Origin: Azoarcus sp.
GTDB lineage: Bacteria; Pseudomonadota; Gammaproteobacteria; Burkholderiales; Rhodocyclaceae
NCBI GenBank assembly: GCA_031282905.1
Contig: JAITCV010000084.1
Location: forward strand, 1 to 18,430
Reading direction: 5' to 3'
DNA: 18,430 bases
The notes under the pieces are model-generated. The model saw only the letters and a list, made by a program, of their open reading frames with translations, did not search any database and had not been told where the DNA came from. Below, in pieces: positions 15,040-18,430 of this stretch (the stretch's first letter is position 1; every line of letters begins with the position of its first letter). Both the position numbers and the translations under genes were made by a program.

Positions 15040-16359
15040 GTGAGCGCACCTGTTTCCCTACGTACCTTGTCTCGCCAAAGCCTGTTTGGCAAAGGTGATG
15101 TTTTTGTCCTGTTCGGAGAACTCTTCGGCCGAGGTTACGCAAACGGGCTTGTCGCCGCCGCCCGCGCGGCGGGGATGACGCTCGTCGGCATGACCGTGGG
15201 TCGGCGCGAAGCCGACGGCTCGTTGCGCCCGCTCGATGCCGGGGAACTCGTCACCGCCGAAGCCAATCTCGGCGGACACATCATCAACGTGCCGCTGATG
15301 GCCGGTTTCGACCTCGACGCCCCCGCTGGCGCAGCGACCCCGACCGAGATGGTCAGCGCGATGACGATCAAAAGTTGGCAAAACGACAAGCTCGACTGGA
15401 CGAAGATCGCCGCCTGCCGCGAAGCCGGAACCATCCGCTTCAGGAATGCAGTCGCCGAAGCCATGCGCCAACTCGACGCGCTGATTCCGCCCGGCGCCAA
15501 CGTCTTCTTCGCCCACACCATGGCGGGCGGCCTGGTCAAGGCCAAGGTATTCCTCGCCATTGCCAACCGTGTCTACAAGGGCCGTGGCGAGCGCTTCATG
15601 TCCTCGCGCACCCTGCTCGACAGCGACCTCGGCAAGCTCAACCTGATGAACTTCGAGGAAGTCACCGCCAACACTTTCGCTCACCTGATCGATGGCAGCA
15701 CCGCCTTGCGCGCCCGGGTCGAACAAGCAGGCGGCCAGGTACGCTATACCGCCTACGGCTATCACGGCACCGAAATCCTGATCGGCAACAACTATCAGTG
15801 GCAAACCTACACCAACTACACCCAGGGTTACGCCAAGAAACGCCTCGAAGCGATCGCAGGCGAAGCATGGCAAAAAGGCATCAAGGCCACGGTATTCAAC
15901 TGTCCGGAAATCCGCACGAATTCCTCGGATATCTTTGTCGGTGTCGAACTCTCGCTCTTCCCGCTGCTCGCGGCCTATCGCCGTGAAGGCTGCGGCGCGT
16001 GGGGTGAAGCGCAATGGAACGCCTGCCGCGCCCTGCTCGCCGACAGCGCCCAACTCGACGACATCTTGGCCCGGCTCGACGCCTACAACACCAGCACAGT
16101 CATGCGCACATTCCACGACTTCGACGCCTGGCCGATGGACAACACCCCGGAACTCGCCGAATTGATGATCGGCACGGCCGACAGCATCACCGCCCTGCAT
16201 AAAGATCGCCACGCGCTGATTACCGACCTGCTCTCCGCCCAGGTCATCGAAGCCACCGGACCGCTGATCTTCAACGAAGCCGCCGCACCCGGTGGGCCGG
16301 TACTCTGGCTCAACCACGATGTGATCGCGCGCCAACTGGCCGTCCTTCACGCCCGATAG
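15040..16359 (+). CDS. FabMG-type enoyl-ACP reductase family protein
   Basis: I recognise this 439-residue protein as the family annotated as 'enoyl ACP reductase FabMG family', named after a metagenome-derived fatty-acid-synthesis reductase. The N-terminus looks like a nucleotide-binding beta-alpha-beta unit (DVFVLFGELFGRGYANGLVAAAR, residues 20-42, with a G..GRG loop). A second segment reads GANVFFAHTMAGGLVKAKVFL (152-172). The block YTAYGYHGTEILIGNNYQW (236-254) carries conserved-looking tyrosines. There is no signal peptide or membrane helix, so it is likely cytosolic. The start is GTG 15040, with GAGG about 8 bases upstream. Whether this copy is the cell's enoyl reductase or a paralogue acting on another substrate cannot be told here; no fab genes are adjacent. 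The gene is confident, the reaction less so. Confidence 0.65.
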   Translation: MSAPVSLRTLSRQSLFGKGDVFVLFGELFGRGYANGLVAAARAAGMTLVGMTVGRREADGSLRPLDAGELVTAEANLGGHIINVPLMAGFDLDAPAGAATPTEMVSAMTIKSWQNDKLDWTKIAACREAGTIRFRNAVAEAMRQLDALIPPGANVFFAHTMAGGLVKAKVFLAIANRVYKGRGERFMSSRTLLDSDLGKLNLMNFEEVTANTFAHLIDGSTALRARVEQAGGQVRYTAYGYHGTEILIGNNYQWQTYTNYTQGYAKKRLEAIAGEAWQKGIKATVFNCPEIRTNSSDIFVGVELSLFPLLAAYRREGCGAWGEAQWNACRALLADSAQLDDILARLDAYNTSTVMRTFHDFDAWPMDNTPELAELMIGTADSITALHKDRHALITDLLSAQVIEATGPLIFNEAAAPGGPVLWLNHDVIARQLAVLHAR

Positions 16360-16389
16360 CCGCGGGTCGACCAAGCAAATGCGTCTGCC

Positions 16390-16425
16390 CGTCATTGCGA
16401 GGCGCGAAACGAATCGCCTTGCCAA
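16390..16425. repeat. Dispersed palindromic repeat, copy 3
   Basis: The copy begins CGTCATTGCGAGGCGCGAAA and continues with a diverged right part (AATCGCCTTGCC). It lies 30 bases after the FabMG-type gene. The left core matches copies 5 and 6 over 12 bases. Confidence 0.6.
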
Positions 16426-16510
16426 GCTTGCCGTGAAATCTTTTAGAATGCGGATCGTTTGTCGGCAACGGATTCAAACCCCGCCGGGAATCGCTTGCTT
16501 ATCCTTTGGC

Positions 16511-16537
16511 TGGCGTGTTTGATAAAAAGACACGCCA
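16511..16537. repeat. Inverted repeat with 8-bp stem
   Basis: TGGCGTGT (16511-16518) and ACACGCCA (16530-16537) are exact reverse complements around an A-rich 11-base loop. No T-run follows, so a terminator role is not shown. Confidence 0.5.
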
Positions 16538-16546
16538 CGCCGTAAG

Positions 16547-16604
16547 CGCGGAGTACGGTGACTTGAAAAACCCGCGCATTTTTTGATGTGCCGAATACTC
16601 CGCG
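16547..16604. repeat. Nested hairpin element
   Basis: CGCGGAGTA (16547-16555) and TACTCCGCG (16596-16604) pair perfectly. The stem continues with CGG/CCG after a 2-base bulge. The loop contains a second small stem of AAAAA (16566-16570) against a T-run (16579-16584). This could be a folded RNA, a REP unit, or a terminator of unusual form. Confidence 0.5.
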
Positions 16605-16610
16605 ATGGTC

Positions 16611-16677
16611 GTCGGCTGGGTTACGCCTTGGCGCCAGATGGCTGGCGCGACAGGAGACGCGACGTAAGCTGGCCGAC
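16611..16677. repeat. Composite imperfect palindrome
   Basis: The outer arms at 16611-16625 and 16663-16677 match at 12 of 15 positions. Inside, GCGCCA (16631-16636) and TGGCGC (16643-16648) match perfectly. The outer arm sequence GTCGGCTGGGTTACG resembles a common bacterial 'GTCGGGTTACG' intergenic repeat. Confidence 0.45.
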
Positions 16678-16687
16678 CCTCGTTCTA

Positions 16688-16704
16688 CCACGCATACAGC
16701 GTGG
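16688..16704. repeat. Short inverted repeat of the CCACGC...GCGTGG type
   Basis: CCACGC (16688-16693) and GCGTGG (16699-16704) surround a 5-base loop, preceded by CTCGTTCTA. The context resembles, in degenerate form, the widespread 'CGTTCCCACGC..GCGTGGGAAC' intergenic repeat. Confidence 0.4.
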
Positions 16705-16764
16705 GAGGCACAGGCGAAAAATGACAGCCGGGAATAGACCGGCGCCCGCATCATGTCTTGCGTT

Positions 16765-16813
16765 CGTCATTATGAGGAGCGCAGTGACGCGGCAATCCAC
16801 AGGGTCTTGTGGA
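16765..16813. repeat. Dispersed palindromic repeat, copy 4
   Basis: The copy begins CGTCATTATGAGGAGCGCAG and continues TGACGCGGCAATCCAC; a small CCACA...TGTGG pair follows to 16813. It ends about 33 bases before the start of the glycoside-hydrolase gene, so it lies in that gene's leader or promoter region. Confidence 0.65.
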
Positions 16814-16834
16814 AAAGCCACGGGCATTGAAAAT

Positions 16835-16838
16835 GGAG
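16835..16838 (+). promoter_or_regulatory. Ribosome site that decides a TTG start
   Basis: GGAG lies 7 bases before TTG 16846. No other start codon gives the signal peptide of the following gene, and no in-frame ATG occurs before residue 161, so this site supports the rare TTG start. Confidence 0.6.
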
Positions 16839-16845
16839 AAATACG

Positions 16846-18171
16846 TTGTCGATCAAAACCGCATTCCTCCTCATCCGCGCCACCTGCCTGATCGCATGCC
16901 TGACGGCATTTCCAGGCACGGCCAGCGCACAGGAAAACCCGCCGCCGTCTTCCGCCGCGCCCGCCACACCGTGGCAAGACGCGAAGACAGAAGCATTGCG
17001 GGTGAAAAACCCGCGCGTCGCGCTCCCCGCCCGGCCATGGCAAGGCGCGGCATTTGCGGGCGATCTCGCCGCGCTGGAAAAACTCGCCGCGGCGGGCGGC
17101 AAAACCGTCCGCATCTACAGCGAAAAAGACGCCTGGGTACTCGACCAAGCCCATAAACTCGGGCTTGATGTCATCCTCGGCCTGGAAATAGGTCTGCCGC
17201 GCCGGGGTTTTCGCCTTGACGACGCCGACGCGCTCGCCCATCAGGAAGAAAATATCCTTGAACTCGTGCGCCGCTACCGCGAACACCCCGCCCTCCTTGC
17301 CTGGGGCATCGGCAATGAAGTCGACATGGGCATGGACGTCCCCCTGCCGATCTGGCAAGAAATCGACCGTCTTGCCGCGCTGATCAAGGAACTCGACCCC
17401 ACGCATCCCACCGTGATGGCGGTTGCCGACGGCGACATCGAACGCCTGCGCCAACTGGCGACATGCTGCGAACACATCGACCTGATCGGCCTCAACCTTT
17501 ACGCTGGCGCCGTCTTCACCCTGGCGCAGCGCTTGCGCGAGGCGAATTTCACCCGTCCGCTGCTGATTACCGAACTGGGGCCGCTTGGACAATGGCAGGC
17601 CGGCAAGAAACCCTGGGGCGCGCCGGTCGAACTCACCAGCCGCGAAAAAGCCGATTTTTTCCGCCGTGCGTTCATCGAACTGCAACAAATCCAGCAAGTA
17701 AAAGGCATCTTTCCTTTCCTGTGGGGCGCCAAGCAGGAACAGACCGCCACCTGGCACGGACTCCTCCTCGCCGACGGCAAGCTCACCGAAATAACCGACG
17801 CTCTTGCCACCGCCTGGGGCCGCCCGCCCTCGATCCCCGCGCCCACCATCCTTGGCATCGGCATTTCCGCGGACGAATTCGACCCCCGGGAAGTCATCTC
17901 GGCCGGGGTCGATGTGCGCTACGCGCCGGAAAGCGGCGTGCGTTCCACCGGCTGGCTCGTGCGCGCGGAAGCCACCGACTTGGGCGAAGGCGGCGATGCG
18001 GAGCCCGTTCCCCCGACGATCGGCGTGGAAGTCCTCACCGCCGATTCCGCCAGCGTGCGCTTCCGCGCCCCGGAAGCACCCGGTGCCTACCGGCTGTTCA
18101 TCACCGCGCGCGACGGACACGGCAAGGCGGCCACGGCCAATTTGCCATTTCGGGTACGGCAGGAAGAATAA
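16846..18171 (+). CDS. Secreted glycoside hydrolase-like protein, clan GH-A TIM barrel (GH2-like)
   Basis: The 441-residue protein starts at TTG 16846. A Sec signal peptide (MSIKTAFLLIRATCLIACLTAFPGTASA) has an Ala-x-Ala site before residue 29, and a Pro-rich linker follows. The barrel (about 55-325) carries both clan GH-A signatures: WGIGNEVD with the acid/base Glu 158, and LLITELGPLG with the nucleophile Glu 243. RIYSEKDAWVLDQAHKLGLDVILGLEIG resembles the barrel of family 2 enzymes, and family 17 is an alternative. The C-terminal part (about 333-438) looks like a beta-sandwich, Ig/fibronectin-like, ending YRLFITARDGHGKAATANLPFRV. It likely acts on a beta-linked polysaccharide in the periplasm or outside; the substrate cannot be read. 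It stands alone between two repeat clusters, with no transporter or regulator nearby. Confidence 0.8.
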   Translation: MSIKTAFLLIRATCLIACLTAFPGTASAQENPPPSSAAPATPWQDAKTEALRVKNPRVALPARPWQGAAFAGDLAALEKLAAAGGKTVRIYSEKDAWVLDQAHKLGLDVILGLEIGLPRRGFRLDDADALAHQEENILELVRRYREHPALLAWGIGNEVDMGMDVPLPIWQEIDRLAALIKELDPTHPTVMAVADGDIERLRQLATCCEHIDLIGLNLYAGAVFTLAQRLREANFTRPLLITELGPLGQWQAGKKPWGAPVELTSREKADFFRRAFIELQQIQQVKGIFPFLWGAKQEQTATWHGLLLADGKLTEITDALATAWGRPPSIPAPTILGIGISADEFDPREVISAGVDVRYAPESGVRSTGWLVRAEATDLGEGGDAEPVPPTIGVEVLTADSASVRFRAPEAPGAYRLFITARDGHGKAATANLPFRVRQEE

Positions 18172-18189
18172 AAAATTCCGGCTACCAAT

Positions 18190-18232
18190 GGATTCCAGCC
18201 GCTTTCAGAAGATGGTGGGGAACTGGAAATCC
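18190..18232. repeat. Imperfect inverted repeat after the glycoside-hydrolase gene
   Basis: GGATTCCAG (18190-18198) pairs with CTGGAAATCC (18223-18232) with one extra base. It lies 18 bases after the stop and may be part of a longer degenerate copy of the dispersed repeat that follows. Confidence 0.4.
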
Positions 18233-18250
18233 GAGGTTGCGGACATCTGC

Positions 18251-18306
18251 GGCAATCCTTGGAACATGCTCCGGGTTTCCACGGCGCTACGCGCCTCGCA
18301 ATGACG
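18251..18306. repeat. Dispersed palindromic repeat, copy 5 (inverted)
   Basis: The copy begins GGCAATCC and ends CGCGCCTCGCAATGACGG, the reverse complement of the CGTCATTGCGAGG core. Its orientation is opposite to copies 1-4 and 6, as expected for one half of a longer palindrome. Confidence 0.65.
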
Positions 18307-18354
18307 GGGTGGATGTGTGGCGGAAGAATGTGGCTTGCGACAGCCGCCAATCTT

Positions 18355-18430
18355 CGTCATTGCGAGGGCCAAAGGCCCGTGGCAATCCAGAGGGCGCAGA
18401 GCGCCCTTGCGAACGTACTGGATTGCCACG
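18355..18430. repeat. Dispersed palindromic repeat, copy 6 (cut by the window edge)
   Basis: This is the best-preserved copy. CGTCATTGCGAGG is followed by a GGGCC-AAA-GGCCC hairpin, then CGTGGCAATCCAG (18379-18391). AGGGCGC/GCGCCCT forms a central hairpin. The last 13 bases, CTGGATTGCCACG (18418-18430), are the exact reverse complement of 18379-18391. The matching outer arm should lie just beyond the window. Confidence 0.75.

Larger units (their letters stand above)
16360..16845. other. 486-base non-coding gap packed with inverted repeats
   Basis: No convincing gene lies here; the short frames on both strands look random. The gap holds two dispersed-repeat copies (16390, 16765) and at least five separate inverted repeats: 16511-16537, 16547-16604, 16611-16677, 16688-16704 and 16727-16743. 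The last has arms GCCGG and CCGGC. No T-run terminator follows the FabMG-type gene directly. It reads as a cluster of REP-like elements between two genes on the same strand. Confidence 0.6.

Noticed and set aside
15058..16425. 455-residue open frame on the minus strand
   Set aside because: It is antisense to the FabMG-type gene and has shadow-like composition. No recognisable domain or ribosome site.
16461..16490. tRNA T-arm-like sequence (GGATTCAAACCCC)
   Set aside because: No acceptor stem, D-arm or anticodon arm can be folded around it, so neither a tRNA nor an attachment-site remnant is supported.
16443..16754. Possible 103-residue minus-strand protein in the repeat-rich gap
   Set aside because: It runs through several inverted repeats and has an irregular Arg/Ser/Ala-rich composition. 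No domain, membrane pattern or clear ribosome site was seen.
1..18430. CRISPR array, insertion sequence, or phage/defence island
   Set aside because: There is no regular repeat-spacer pattern, no transposase or integrase, and no defence gene set. The only possible accessory genes are the truncated ATPase at the left edge and the glycoside hydrolase.

Overview
The window looks like a chromosomal housekeeping stretch from a GC-rich Betaproteobacterium, probably of the Rhodocyclales/Nitrosomonadales type. The reasons are gene order and protein character. A hisBHAFIE run continues into a HINT gene and tatABC. A LysM-protein/dprA/topB block faces def-fmt-htpX across a divergent promoter region. 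No tRNA, rRNA, CRISPR array, transposase or defence system is visible. The assignment rests on recognising families and synteny by eye; no search was run.

Layout. 1-169 is the 3' end of an AAA-ATPase/PD-(D/E)XK-nuclease-like gene. It converges on hisC (minus strand, 356-1489), with a long nested hairpin between them. hisC is divergent from a tight plus-strand operon hisB-hisH-hisA-hisF-hisI-hisE (1626-5197), followed by a HINT-type HIT hydrolase and tatA, tatB, tatC (to 7162). Several junctions are 1- or 4-base overlaps (TGATG, GTGA, ATGA), which points to translational coupling. tatC converges on the minus-strand block LysM protein -> dprA -> topB (12377 down to 7426). From 12570 the plus strand carries def, fmt, htpX, a FabMG-type enoyl-ACP-reductase-family gene, and a secreted clan GH-A glycoside-hydrolase-like gene.

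How the genes work together. HisB, C, H, A, F, I and E cover the histidine pathway from phosphoribosyl-ATP to histidinol phosphate; hisG and hisD are not here. TatABC is a complete twin-arginine translocase. Def and Fmt are the two formyl-methionine enzymes, and HtpX is a membrane quality-control protease with a heat-shock-like promoter candidate. DprA handles incoming single-stranded DNA and TopB is a type IA topoisomerase.

The least ordinary part is the non-coding DNA. At least six degenerate copies of a palindromic dispersed repeat, with core CGTCATTGCGAGG...GGCAATCC, lie in the intergenic spaces. One interrupts the tat operon, and others cluster on both sides of the glycoside hydrolase gene. 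The 486-base gap 16360-16845 is packed with further inverted repeats. A perfect 15-bp hairpin sits at the LysM/dprA junction, where dprA seems to lack a normal start codon. I found no convincing new multi-gene system; the best leads are these repeats and the dprA start.
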